A stretch of 64,000 nucleotides of DNA from Tipula vernalis. Its lineage: Eukaryota; Arthropoda; Insecta; Diptera; Tipulidae. How positions within the stretch are numbered: position 1 is the first letter of the stretch; every line of letters begins with the position of its first letter. Shown here piece after piece: positions 1-11,085 of this stretch. Location: assembly GCA_958295665.1 (NCBI GenBank), contig OY282558.1, forward strand, positions 314,870,092 to 314,934,091, read 5' to 3'. The position numbers and the translations under genes were made by a program. The notes under the pieces were generated by a model. That model saw only the letters and a list, made by a program, of their open reading frames with translations. It ran no database searches and had not been told where the DNA came from.

Positions 1-1790
1 GGTTCCAAAGACATAAACCACAGCAAAATAATTACTATTAAAGTTTTCAACCAACAGCATGAAAATACGTATTTTATGGGTTTAACCATATTTCCATTTC
101 CATTCAAAATTCATTCATCCCCCATTTAGATTGTATTAGAAAGACCGAGACAGAGAGAGAGAGAGCATAAAAAGCATAAAAAAAGCAATAAAATTTATGT
201 TTCTATAAAAATAAAATAAAAATAAAAATTTGACATAAGTTTTGAGACAATTACAATAGGTGGCAGTAAAATAGCCCTGTACATTACATACATACGAGTA
301 CAATGTATGTATAACAATTTAATGGCAATATAATAAAATAATAATTAAGGATGTTATGTATAGTAGAAGTTCGAAAGGATATTTTCTTGTCTTGTTGTAA
401 TCGAAAATTTTCTAATTTGCATTAGAAAATTTTTTATTTGATTTTCCTTTTATTTTATGTTGCTCTACCGAACTTTTTTTTTGTTCTTTCTTTGATGAAA
501 ATTTGTAAATTTATATTTTGGTACATTCCCAAATGTAATGTAAATTTTCTTATTTCTTGTTTCGAATATTATACATGATTGTGTATGAACTAACTAAAAT
601 TGTTTTTATAAACTAACAAACAGAATTTTAAAAATAAAAAATATCTGCAAAATTGAAAGAATAATTTTTGTTGCAAAATTTCAATTCATGAATTTTAATT
701 TTGTTGTTTTATGGAATTTTTTTATGTTTTTTGTTATTGTATCAATTCTTTTTTGTGCTTTTTATTGCTGGTTACTTTAAATATTTTTTGAATTTGATAA
801 GGTGAATCTTATATGAGATTTGATTTTGTAACGTATAATGTTTATTGCGGAATTTAAAAAAAAAAATGAGATTGCGATTTTTGATTGAGTTTCAGGCTTA
901 CCGCCGATCTATTAAATTTATAAAAAGATATAAAAGTTATTTAACATAAATTCCTTCTTTGCAGTTTCATAACAAAAAATGTGTAAAATTAGCCGACAAA
1001 TTTCCTAAATCTTTGTTCAAATCTTGTTCAAAAACAAAACTCCGTTATGTTGGCGCATCAAAGTAGTAACAATAATTTATTTCGGTCAATTTCTGTTTGG
1101 AAAGGTTTTGGAACTGTTGAAATTTTATAAATTTAGCTATTTCTTTATTTTTCAGTTTTTATAAAGTAGGTACATTGAGCCGATTTATAATTTGTGTATT
1201 TAGAATTATTAAATTATCATTCGCTAACCGTAATTATCGTTTATTCTATGTACGATATTATTTATTAATTATATTGCTCCAAACAAGACTGAGTTTTTCT
1301 TCATTTAAATTAACTTAAAATTACAAAAATTCAATTTTAAGAATCACGATAAAGTTCAGCAATAGCAATTACAGCTGAAATTTTATTCTGGTACCATTAA
1401 AGTGTTTCCTGGGTGCGTTTACCAATTACTGGGTGGCAAGTAGAACATTTGGCAGCCTCTACAATACTCCTCTGATCTCTTTATTCCCTTAGTCGTGTCA
1501 CTTCATTCGAAGTGACAATTATCATGTCACTTCGACTATAAATTTGTATTCTCTGACTAAAAAAAAAAAAAATTCACTGGTCCCTAAAATTCTTCTTGTA
1601 CACCATATCAGAACAAATGACACAAACCAGAAAAGAAACTTTGAATATTGTGAATATCTAATGTAAGTTTAATACCGACATTAGATTTATAAATTAAGTT
1701 TGAAAAATTAACTATGTAACAGAGTATTATTTGTTTCTAAAAATGTAAAAAGAATTTCAGAAAATTGAAAACATCTTGCAATCAATATAC
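1..1790. other. AT-rich non-coding DNA
   Basis: No coding region is supported here. The stretch is AT-rich with many A and T runs, a GA-rich tract near 144-166 and a short hairpin at 1497-1516. Confidence 0.6.
1497..1516. repeat. Perfect 8-bp-stem hairpin
   Basis: GTCACTTC and GAAGTGAC form a perfect inverted repeat around a 4-nt ATTC loop. A third copy of GTCACTTC follows at about 1526, so two alternative stems could form. No function is assigned. Confidence 0.6.
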
Positions 1791-1792
1791 AC

Positions 1793-1975
1793 AACGGTAG
1801 ATCGCTGTTGAAACAGCAGTTAAACATGACACGGATCATCAGTTCAATTCTCGCCGCCGATTAAAACAATTTTTATTATTTAACATTCACTAATGTTTTA
1901 TTGAACGGTTGCTCTCAAGTTATGTTTGCCAGTTATAACAAAAATATTGCAAAAGAAATTTTCTGATCAAATCAA
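1793..1975 (+). repeat. tRNA-derived SINE-like repeat, copy 1
   Basis: The stretch AGTTCAATTCTCGCC near 1850 resembles a pol III B box (GGTTCRANTCC). The 3' part (about 1912-1960) is closely similar to 8890-8935 in the same orientation, including the shared core GAGTTATGTTTG-like segment and an ACAACAAAAAT-like segment. Two copies with a tRNA-like head and a shared tail suggest an old SINE family rather than a functional tRNA: no clean cloverleaf can be drawn. The A box is poor in this copy. Confidence 0.4.
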
Positions 1976-2040
1976 AACTTCTCAACTCTCGACTATCCTA
2001 GTATAATGAGTTATGCAAAGAGTATTATACCACCAGATAA

Positions 2041-2560
2041 GAGTATCACATGAATCAAAGTTTTTTGATCTGGAACTTTTTTGCGACCTGCAACATCTTT
2101 TGTGCTTAGACCCTGCTTAATTATCGGTCCAGTCAATATTCAGGCGCAATCATACTATCTGGGCTTATTATTCTCCCTCCAAGATGTTTTCCGTATACTC
2201 CTTCCTACCTTTGCCCCGTCTTCCGTTTGGGTTTACTCTTGCGAGTTGCTGAAAATGGAAATTCACCTGTAGGTCACACAGCTTTACTACCTAAAGTGCC
2301 TGGTATCCCGAGTCCACACACTTATTCGGACTGATTAACCTATTATCCATTCATCCAGCGTCACATACTGTTCCACAATAGATTAGGGATTCTGTCAAGG
2401 GTTTATCCTTTAGCACCGTACTTTGCCCTGTGCCAAATGGCCTCAGTTGGCAGTGCTTGCCACGAGGAGGCAGCGCGTACACTTGCGAATTGCGACCAGG
2501 TTACCCCTTACACAATATTCATTACAGGTCTGAATAACAATTCTATTATAAGACATTTAA
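2041..2560. other. GC-richer patch, probable old repeat
   Basis: This stretch is clearly less AT-rich than its flanks (for example around 2150-2520) but contains no recognisable protein. Its abrupt composition change suggests a decayed transposable element or other transferred repeat. I cannot name a family. Confidence 0.3.
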
Positions 2561-2689
2561 CATAGTCCGAGCTGCTGTTAGTGGAATGGGAAGTGTTTTC
2601 TTTAATAACTAGTTTTGTTGGTAAGTTTTGATCAAATTCGATTAATTTAAAGGGTTCTTAAAATTAAAGTATAAATCCCAATTAATGTG

Positions 2690-4293
2690 TTATATAGAAT
2701 TGGGTGTTGATATTCAAGTATTCAAAGAACTAACTGTTGACGACCCCAATTGTTTGATACAAATTACAAATTAATTTTTATAACTTCACCGATTTCGACT
2801 TTTTGATTTGTATTTGTTATTTTTTATAAAGGGGTTTGATCCTCCAATTGCTGATACGGTGTCCATGCATTCTTCGGTAGTACCTTTGATAGAAGTGAGC
2901 TGCTGAACACAATTTGCGGCAAAACGGTTCAAGAGGACTACAAAAAAAAAATTAGCAAAAACCTCCAGACAGCAACTGGCCAACATTATTTGTGACCACT
3001 GGGTCAACAAAAAAGACAAAGTAACGGAAAAAGATTACACCGAAGCGGCTAAACAAATTAAACAATTGTTTCCGAGAGGATAATGTAAGTATACAATTTG
3101 CCATATAGCCACTTATTTAGGTGTTAAAAGTAGCCGTGGAAAATTAGCGAATAAGTATTATACGCTTTATGCAAGAAATATCAAAAGAAAGGTATCCTTT
3201 CTAGTAGATATAACCTCAAAAGAAAATTAGCAGACCACGTTGCTTCAACGAGCGAAAATCAATCGAGTGAGTCAGGTCGGTACTTTTTTACTATATATAC
3301 ATATATCAAAACTAACAGCTATTATAAGAATCCTCCGTTTATTTCCAAACTATTGCAGACTCAAAAGAAAATTTTATAATTATCACCAGCTTTACTTGCT
3401 TGAAAAGCAATAAAAATCCGGAAGTACTCATATTAGAAAAGTGGAAGTTAACATTTGCGTTAAAACAAAAACATATTAAGAATCCCGACCTATTTTACAG
3501 CAGCAGATTGGATTAACATTGGTAATTTTAAAACAATTTATCGAACAAAATTATATTACAATGTATTGCGCTAGATTGAGCAAGATTTCAACCATTTATA
3601 TTCCAACTGCAGTCATTTAATTTTTTCGAAACGGAATGAATTTGAAAGTAAAATTCACAAAATACTGAGGGAAGATTTAGGAGACGAGCGTAAAAAATTT
3701 AAAAGTTTTAACTAAATCTTCAAATGAGGGTGCTTATTTTCTATTTAAAATATTATTGTTTACACATATTACTACTTCAATTTCGGTTGAATTTTCTTTC
3801 ATTTTCAACGATTTAAATATAAGCTTTTTAAACGCCAAAAAAGTTATCATGAAGCTGTCTCATATACGTACATATAAATTATTGTTTTATGTTTTCTGTG
3901 TAGATACCAAACACTATCTAACATTAATTTTGGTGCACGCAATTCTGGTTCCTACGACGATAAGGTATCAAAAAGGAATAACAAAAGGGCAATGGAAACC
4001 GTCCATTTTGGATTTTCAAAACGCTTTTATAATTAAATTTATTGTTCTTACAGTAAACTACGTTCATGGAATCTGAACTGAACAAAATAAAAGAGGAGTG
4101 TGTTAACAAAAATATATCGATACATCCCTTTATAATTGCTATTGGAACTGCGGAGAAAATCGAAAGTGACTTCATATATTTTAATGATTACCTGTATAAG
4201 ACAACATCTTTTTTACAAGCTGTTGCGAAAATATTTTACATATTCCATGTGCTAAACATTCGAAGGCTTGTAAACAATTTTGGCAACTTATAG
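2690..4293 (+). pseudogene. Remnant of unnamed insect gene A (SAM-like start, LFPRE-type helical region)
   Basis: Decayed coding sequence spread over three frames. In order: a possible SAM-domain end near 2705-2760 (FKELTVDD); a helical block near 2960-3080 containing RQQLANIICDHW and KQIKQLFPR; a block near 3110-3200 with GVKSSRGKLANKYYTLYAR; VLILEKWKLTF near 3425-3465; and an open stretch at 4066-4293 with HPFIIAIGTAEKIESDF and DYLYKTTSFLQAVAKIF. This order matches what I recall of a large family of uncharacterised arthropod proteins, usually found beside a larger C2H2-starting protein, as is the case here (next entry). Function is unknown; mobility is suspected because copies are numerous in some insects. 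The family match is from memory and needs a search. Confidence 0.45.
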
Positions 4294-4375
4294 AGGTCTA
4301 TTTTTTAAATTTTAAAATGTGAAATAAAACCAGTGCGCTTCGTGCAATATTAAGTAATCTTTTAACTTTAGAAAA

Positions 4376-5010
4376 ATGAGTGACAAAATGATCCAATGTT
4401 TCGTATGTCGAAAGCGATTTGATATTATTAATATTTATATAAATCATTTAAAGTATAATCATAAATTTGAAGCGATTCTCAAGTTAAATGTACTAAATGT
4501 CCTCAGAAATATTCCAATCAGTATTGCAGAAAAATCATAATTAGAATTTTCTTACTTTTTAAACAAAAATAAAAATAGTTAAAATGAGGACATATTTAAA
4601 TTTGAGAATGGCGAATTTATTGATTTTTCTTCAAAAGTTCAATTTTACGAGTCTATACTGCTCCAATTAATTTTGATTTTTCAAATATATTTAGTAGTAA
4701 GAATTTAATTTATAATAATAAAAAAATTTCAGTAAAGGACTTAGTAATCCGAAAGATCGAAAATGAATTGTGTTTGTATGAAATCTTATATATTTTAAGT
4801 TACAAAAATCAAAGTTGCTTATTTGCTTGTAAAAAGCTTGAAATTGAAAAGAAAAATAAACATTTTAATTATCTTATTTTAAATGAAGGTAATGAAAATT
4901 ATAATTTTAAAGTGATTTTTGATATTACTTATTTGAATTATTGTTCTACAAACTTTATTTTTTTACCAAATGGACTGAAAGTAGTTAAAATCAACCCACC
5001 TTTTAAGTAG
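4376..5010 (+). pseudogene. Remnant of unnamed insect gene B: C2H2 start plus C-terminal end, middle deleted
   Basis: Starts with a small intact ORF at 4376-4540 (54 codons) that carries one C2H2 zinc finger: CFVC, 12 residues, then HLKYNH. The C-terminal portion lies at about 4740-5010 and reads YEILYILSYKNQSCLF followed later by FIFLPNGLKVVKINP. Full-length members, as I recall them, have a long central region between these parts containing a GDNLGLN-like motif and a DIMHDLxEGV motif. Here that region is absent, so this copy looks like an internal deletion derivative. A copy of exactly that central region sits at 63.4-64.0 kb. It follows gene A by about 80 bp, same strand. Not a functional gene. 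Confidence 0.4.
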
Positions 5011-5341
5011 TATAACTATAAACTAATATTTGCAAGGAAATTAGGTATATCATTCATTATTTTAATTATTAATATATTGAATTTTTTTTAAATATTTGAA
5101 ATAAATGATTGTTTAATTCAAAAGCATTAATTTTTTATTTGTCGACTAAACCATTAAGAATTTAGAAACAGGCTAAAGATGAAACCTAATAAAATTTATT
5201 TAGCAAATTTAAATATTGTGAATTATTCCAATCAAATAATTAAATTTGATACCCTGCCAAATTTTAACTGATTGTTGCACATAATACATTTGCTGACCTA
5301 CACAAATCCTTACAAAAGTATTTAACAAAACATTAGTATAG
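5011..5341. other. AT-rich spacer
   Basis: No gene or repeat is recognised between the gene B remnant and the LINE 3' end. Confidence 0.6.
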
Positions 5342-5343
5342 TA

Positions 5344-5364
5344 GGTTAGGTTAGGTTAGGTTAG
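5344..5364. repeat. TTAGG tract at LINE 3' end
   Basis: About four tandem TTAGG units. TTAGG is the telomere repeat of many insects, though flies have lost canonical telomerase telomeres. Here the tract abuts the LINE 3' terminus, so it is more likely the element's own 3' tail or a target-derived sequence than a telomere. Confidence 0.8.
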
Positions 5365-5425
5365 AGTGGCAGCTATCGCACACTTAGGCCAATAGTGGCC
5401 CATTGTAATACCACAGGATCTAACC

Positions 5426-6400
5426 TCAATTTTGCCCCTGAAACCATCCAGTGCTACTTATGTATGGTAAAATATCTCGCACTTCACAGTTTGCGAGTTC
5501 CGAAAGGCTGTTCATACCGTACACACCCAAGTATTTATGTCTTCTGTATGATAGTGCCGGACACGAGCATAAGAAGTGATCTATTATCTCTTCCTCCTCC
5601 TCGACCATGCAACTTCTACAAAAGTAATTTGTCTGCAGACCAAGCCTTCTCGCGTGTTCCCCAAAAAGGCAGTGTCCTGTTATTATCCCTAAGACCAATC
5701 CTAGCTCTCGTCTTCCCAGGGATATCAGTGCCTTGGAGCGCCGCAAGTTCAGTTTTGGCCAAACCTGGTTTGATATCCTGCATGTGAGAGTTTTGGTCCA
5801 TCTTTCATTTGTCAAGGCGATTACCTTTCTACTGAGCGCCAATTTGAGCGCTGCTATAGGCCTCCCCAGACCTTCCATTTTCGTCTGCGTCTGGAGAGTC
5901 GTACCGTACCTAGCTAGTTCGTCCGCCTTGCAGTTCCCCGTGATGTCCGAGTGACCAGGGACCCAGATTATCTGAATACTGAAATACTCGCTCATCTCGC
6001 TTGGCCAAAAACCTTTACTGGAATAAGGTGGAACATAACCTTTAAAGCGCGAGTAGGTGTCGTCCTATGCGCCCCGCTTATAAACATGCAGGCCGTTCTT
6101 TGCACCTCTCCCATTGTACTCCTGTATGTTACATTGTCCAGAGCTGGCCACCACACGCCCACTCCGTATATTAGTACAGGTCTCACTACGGCAGTGTACC
6201 AGCTCCGGTTTCAAACCCCATCTATTACCCATAGGTAAAGCGTTCCTGCACGAGTAAATGGCTACAGTAGCCTTATTTACCCTCTTTAACGTGTTAGGCA
6301 TCCAGCTGAATTTACTGTCCAATATTACGCCCAAGAACTTCGCTCTATCTAAAAAAGTCAGTCTAGTGCCGTTTATCGTAGGCGGGTAACCTACCGGAAT
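5426..6400 (-). pseudogene. LINE RNase H domain and RT C-terminal region
   Basis: The open stretch at 5426-5995 (189 codons) contains IIWVPGHSDITGNCKADELA, the classic RNase H block with the catalytic-region histidine and aspartate, followed by a cysteine-rich tail near 5600 (CRSCMVEEEEEIIDHFLCSC), the usual LINE C-terminal CCHC-like motif. Upstream pieces at 5992-6334 hold the RT thumb/linker (FLGVILDSKFSWMPN at about 6270-6330) in other frames. Several frameshifts separate the parts. Confidence 0.8.
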
Positions 6401-7100
6401 TTTATGCTTCCTTGTAAAAAGGGCTAGCTCTGTCTGGGACGGGTTGATCCTTAATTCACATTTGCTGGCCGATTATTTGGTAACGATCAATAGTGCATTC
6501 TGCATAACATCTCTAATCGTGTACAAATATTTACCTGATACCGCTATTGCTATAACATCTGCGTACCCTACAACCAATACCCCTCTCTCTCCAGTTCCAA
6601 CAGCAATTCGTTAATCACTATACTCCAGAGAGAAGGGGACAATACACCTCCCTGCGGGGTTCCTCTAACCACCTGCTTTCTAATTGTGGACTCCTCCAGT
6701 TCTGAGGTAATAACCCTGCTTAACAGCATATGATTATTCAATTTACTTATAGAATAATCCACCTTCAAAGCTGATAATCCCTCCATGATCGCCTCCATCT
6801 TTACGTTATTAAATGCACCTTTAATATCGAGGAATTAGACCATAGAGAACTCCTGCGGGTAAATTGACTCCTCAATTGTGCGTACCAAAGCGTGCAAGGC
6901 TGTGTCCACCGACCTCCCTTTACAGATGGCATGCTGTGACATTGCCCAATTGCTGGGTTCGATTTTTGATCGTATAAATACATCCACCATCATTTCCAAT
7001 GTTTTCAGCAGAAAGAATGAGGGAGTTATAGGCCTCAGGTGCTTCGGATAAGCATACGAGCTTTTCTCTGCTTTTGGAATGAAGACCACCTTGACCTCCG
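6401..7100 (-). pseudogene. LINE reverse transcriptase domain, catalytically broken
   Basis: RT motifs are visible in broken frames: LRPITPSFFLLKTLEMMVD near 6970-7030, RGTPQGGVLSPSLW near 6630-6670, and the active-site box near 6555-6570. The last reads YADV where YADD is required, so the second catalytic aspartate is lost. An in-frame stop follows near 6475. The domain would copy element RNA into DNA at the target site in an intact member. Confidence 0.8.
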
Positions 7101-7240
7101 TCTTTTTCCTAGGAATATAGACAAATTTCAGACATCCTCTGAAATCATCTCCAGCCAGGGAAGGATGACTGCCAAGTTCCTCTGGATCGCCGCTTGTATA
7201 ATCCTATCTGGGCCAGCCGATTATTAAGCCTTAAACCCGT

Positions 7241-7792
7241 TCATTGCCCACGCGATCCGTCCCTACCCACGATGCCCTCCATTTCTATTGAAGGTATTGC
7301 TCGATGAGCCCCCGGTTCCGTCGAGTCATTGAGGCTTTCCGAAAAGTGTGTATTTATTGGAAGCTCCAGAGATTCCATACCAGAAGCTGTCCATGACCCA
7401 TCCGGCCTAATTAAATAACTAGGACTGGTTGGGTTGGAAGAAAGAATCTTCCTAAGGCGGGAAGTCTCAGATACATCTTCCATTTTACCACAGAAGAGTC
7501 TCCAGGACCCCCTTTGTGCCTTGCTCAACTCTCTTTTATAATTCCTCAGGTCCTCCTTATATGAGTGCCAATGTCGAGCTTCCCTGGTATTCTTGGCCCT
7601 ATTAAATTCTACCCTATATGCCTTCCGATAGGTCTCCAACCCAGTGGACAACCATGTTGGCTTCTGTTTGCCCCTAGGTTTTATCAAGGGGCACGCAGCA
7701 TTAAATGAAAGATTGCATGCCTTTGGGACAATATTAACCATGCAATCCAGTGCTTCTGCTGTCGCCGGATGTTCTGGAACCTCCAGCGGCAA
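7241..7792 (-). pseudogene. LINE endonuclease-RT linker region
   Basis: Open stretch of 183 codons with KPTWLSTGLETYRKAY and RNYKRELSKAQRGSWRLFC. This is the typical region between endonuclease and RT in I/LOA/R1-type ORF2 proteins, where WW/K-rich helices precede the RT fingers. Same strand and order as the neighbouring domains. Confidence 0.7.
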
Positions 7793-7886
7793 TACCTCCT
7801 CTAAAACCTCCCCATATTTGTTTAAGCTTATCCTTCTAGGATTCCTGAAGGCTTCCGGGTAACAGCGTTGACGTTAAGGTTATATA

Positions 7887-8228
7887 TTACATTCTGGTGA
7901 TCAGAGAATGAGTACTCATTCTCCATCCCCTGATCATATGAAAAATAGTTTCTGACGCAAATGTCACATCCAAGACCTCCTGTCGATTCCTGACAATAAA
8001 TGTTGGTTCTCGCCCAATATTGCAAACTAAAAGGTTAGTATTTAATAAGTATTCAAAAAATAACTCACCCCTTTCAATAATGTCTGTGCTTCCCCAGATT
8101 GTGTGATGCGCCTTTGCATCACATCCAAATATGACACCTACCTTTCTTTGACCTGCTTCCCGTATCAGTTCCCCCAGGTTATCCAGTGGAACTTCCTTCT
8201 CCCAATCCATATAGGCTGAGGCTAGCAC
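7887..8228 (-). pseudogene. LINE apurinic-like endonuclease domain, N-terminally truncated
   Basis: Open stretch of 113 codons with GCDAKAHHTIWGSTD (the conserved D-A-H-x-x-W-G block), then NIGREPTFIVRN and EVLDVTFAS. These are the second half of the AP-endonuclease-like domain that nicks the target. The N-terminal part, including the first metal-binding residues, is missing because the element is truncated. Confidence 0.75.
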
Positions 8229-8242
8229 TCCAAATTTGGAGT
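8227..8242. repeat. Perfect 16-bp palindrome at LINE 5' boundary
   Basis: ACTCCAAATTTGGAGT is a perfect palindrome, followed within a few bases by a second ACTCCAAATTT. It lies exactly where LINE similarity ends, so it may have arisen at the 5' integration junction. Confidence 0.6.
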
Positions 8243-8780
8243 GGCAACTCCAAATTTAATTTAGATTTTTTTCCAATTTTTTAATTAAGTCAAATTAAGT
8301 TTTTGCGGACTCCATAACAATATTTCAACCAATTTTATATGTCTGTTTCACCTAATTAATTTGGGAGGCTGAAAATCAGCCATGAACTTTAGCAAAATCA
8401 GAAATTATTTTTCATAAGTTGGTTAATGTTTTTTTTTCTGTGTAGATTAATCTATCCAACTTTGCCCCTCCCCCCACTGTCAAATAGACGCCAAACCACC
8501 AACACGGACTTTTAATAATTCAAAGATATAAAAAATAAATATTTTTCAACAAATATTTACTTTTATTGCAGTTGTAAACACAACAGACAAAATCACCTAA
8601 AAATAACGAGCTTTTTAAAATGGGTCTGTACTATCTATCTTTCTGTTGTTAAAGGATAGATGGAACCTCAGTAAAAATAATTTAAATTTGTTTTAGTTTC
8701 AGGTTTGGATCCCAGAATGAATTGTCAAGAATCTATTCATCTTGAAACCTCTGATATTCTTATCTGTTGTCCTACAACTT
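8243..8780. other. AT-rich spacer
   Basis: No coding support. Nothing recognised except short homopolymer runs. Confidence 0.6.
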
Positions 8781-8950
8781 AGGATGGTGGTGTGGTTGTC
8801 CAGTGTAACGAATGATCTTGAGTTCGATCATCCGAATTAACTAACATTTTGTTTTTTACTACAGATTTAAAAAACATTTATCACTGCTTTCGAGTTATGT
8901 TTGTCCGTTACAACAAAAATCTGTTGAAAAATTTGTTTCCTTTTAAATTC
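8781..8950 (+). repeat. tRNA-derived SINE-like repeat, copy 2
   Basis: TGGTTGTCCAGTG near 8792 resembles a pol III A box and GAGTTCGATCATCCG near 8820 resembles a B box at about the right spacing. The tail (8885-8935) matches that of the copy at 1793-1975. The head is closer to a tRNA than in copy 1. A working tRNA is unlikely because stems do not pair well. Confidence 0.5.
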
Positions 8951-10370
8951 TAATCCGGATGTTAAATTTCAAATAATTTTTTTTTAATGCCAACCAAAAT
9001 CAAAAAAATATTCGAAAATTTAATTATAAATATTTCTTTGTAATAGACAAGCAGCATTTATTATAGTAGTAGTGCGATTCATTGATACTTTTGGTCATAG
9101 TAAAAATTTGTTCAACTTGAACTTTGTTTCTTACAAATCGCTAAATTGGTTTGAGAGGCGCACGATAAAAAAAAATTGTGTACCTACCCGTGGTTTAAAA
9201 TGTTTTTTAATTTATATGATTTTAATTTGTTCCGAAGATTGTAAGAGAATTCAATCCAGAATCGAACTGATTAGCTTATTATTATGAAAAAATCAATCTT
9301 CTCATCAGGCCGCGGCGACTGGACGGATTTAACCACAATTTACATTCTAAATATACAGAATGTACTGTACGTTATGATACTAGCGAATCATACTAATACA
9401 GATAAATTCTCTTCCAATTTTTTCCTCGTCACGACATTCACACAGCTCTATTTCTGTGTAAGCTAATTTTATTTTTGTTTATTAGTCAATTTCGTTGAAT
9501 GATTGCTCGTAAATACTAATATACTTCTAGTGTTAGTAAAAAACACATTTAAAATGGTCTAATCACCGGTAGCATATTGGAAATTACATTAATTAATTGA
9601 CAATCACAAAAATTAAAAAAAAAAGAAAAAAGGAAAAAATGTGCTTCACTATCATTTAACTAATCTATACGGACTAATATTTCAATGATTGGTAAATTAT
9701 TGTAGCTCCCATGTACCTCGAGCCTACCTCTGGCTGCAGGTATTATGGTTATTTAATTACGTTACTATTGCCACTTACCAGACGCAATACTATCATATTC
9801 CCTTCATTTCCAAAATGGAAAATGCCCCGTCAAAAAGAAAGACTCACTTTAATTAAACTCTCTCTAACCGAAACCGTCATTAAGATTGAATCATCTTGAA
9901 CAAGCCAGCTTAAATAAGTGCCTGGATATCGTTGGAAAACGAGTGGCAAATGGAGAAAATTCTGGTAGTGTTGTAACCAATATGTTCATCAAATACCTAA
10001 ACATGAATTTAAGTGTTAACGATAAAAGGGTGCCTACAGGAAAAATGTTTTTAATAACAGTGAATTAATTCCTGTCAAATTAACTTTTGCCGTTACAAAA
10101 AACAATTTTTTGAATCCATTAAAAATGAAAAAGGATTTAAGTGTTTGCAGTCGATAAGAAAATTTACGTCAACCAGTGTTAAATACCTGCTTTCCGCAAA
10201 ATTTTAGATGCTGAGAAGTTATGACGATGTAAATATGTGTGGTTAAAATGGAATCATCTTGAATAGACGACTTGCCTGTATCAGTTAGATGAGCGTCTGT
10301 TGCTTTCGAAGTTCATATTAGAAGTAAGAAAAACGAATTTTGGCAACGAAAATTTGGCAATTGACAACAC
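8951..10370. other. AT-rich DNA, no supported gene
   Basis: Short open stretches occur but show no recognisable protein features. Nothing further identified. Confidence 0.5.
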
Positions 10371-11085
10371 TAAACCCACGTGTCGCACGATTAGCAATAT
10401 GTAACATTGCGCTTTGTCTAATGATAATCGCTGAAGTTCTTGTATATCAAATGTTGAAGCTGATAATGTGTTGACATATCCGTCGGATATTGCTAATAAC
10501 TTTAAAATTTTTTTTGAATATGTGCGGCTTCTAAACTTAAATCAAGCCTGTCTAATGCAAATGAAGACCAGGAAGATTTATGCAATAATTAAGTTTTTGA
10601 AATCTTGCCTCTCCACTCAATTGATAATTATGAGATTGATAAGGTTGTTCATTCTCTTAGATCGAATAATTCTTATGATGTTTTCGAAATGGGTAAATAC
10701 GTATATTAGTACGCATTTTTATTTGTAGTTTTGAGAATGGAATTGTACCGCAAATTTTGAAAACTGCTACAGTTTTACCGTTCCGTAAAAATGGTACTAG
10801 TTGTGGTCAGAATAACTATTGACAAATTGCTTAACAACCTGTTTTACTCAAGAAAAAGTTATGAAATTTAGAATGGACGCATTTGTAGAGAAACATTTTA
10901 TGATTAGTAGTCGTCAGCATGGTTTTAAAAGTAAGTTTTCCACTGAGTCCGCTTTAATCGAGTTCCTTAATCTAATGCATAATTCATTAAAAAATTCCAA
11001 TCCCTATGCTGGGCTGTTTATTGATATTAAAAAGGCTTTTGATATTCTAGATGATGATTTATTTTTCAGAGAGGACCAATGCTAA
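10371..11085 (+). pseudogene. Jockey-like LINE reverse transcriptase fragment
   Basis: In broken frames: a YPSDIANNFKIFFEYV-like start near 10470-10530, then FENGIVPQILKTATVLPF near 10730-10785, and an open stretch 10819-11085 with ISSRQHGFKSKFSTESALIE and LFIDIKKAFDILDDDLF. These are RT fingers and the first catalytic region (IDIKKAFD; the first catalytic aspartate is present). The fragment stops before the second catalytic box. Plus strand. Confidence 0.7.

Larger units (their letters stand above)
5342..8226 (-). mobile_element. I/LOA-type LINE, 5'-truncated, decayed
   Basis: A minus-strand non-LTR retrotransposon whose domains appear in the order endonuclease (7887-8228), linker (7241-7792), reverse transcriptase (about 6400-7100) and RNase H (5426-5995). 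A C-terminal RNase H after the RT is characteristic of the I, LOA and related clades. The copy is 5'-truncated inside the endonuclease at about 8.23 kb and is broken by several stops and frameshifts. The 3' end is a TTAGG-type tract rather than poly(A). The element is more GC-rich than the flanks. Confidence 0.8.

Noticed and set aside
1793..1870. Functional tRNA gene
   Set aside because: B box-like sequence only; stems do not pair and a related copy with the same tail exists.
2786..3019. 77-codon minus-strand open frame
   Set aside because: It is antisense to the gene A remnant, whose conserved blocks are on the plus strand.
5344..5364. Telomere
   Set aside because: Only about four TTAGG units, internal and directly attached to a LINE 3' end.
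5395..5954. Plus-strand open frames of 130 and 73 codons
   Set aside because: They are antisense to the LINE RNase H domain, which has clear motifs on the minus strand.
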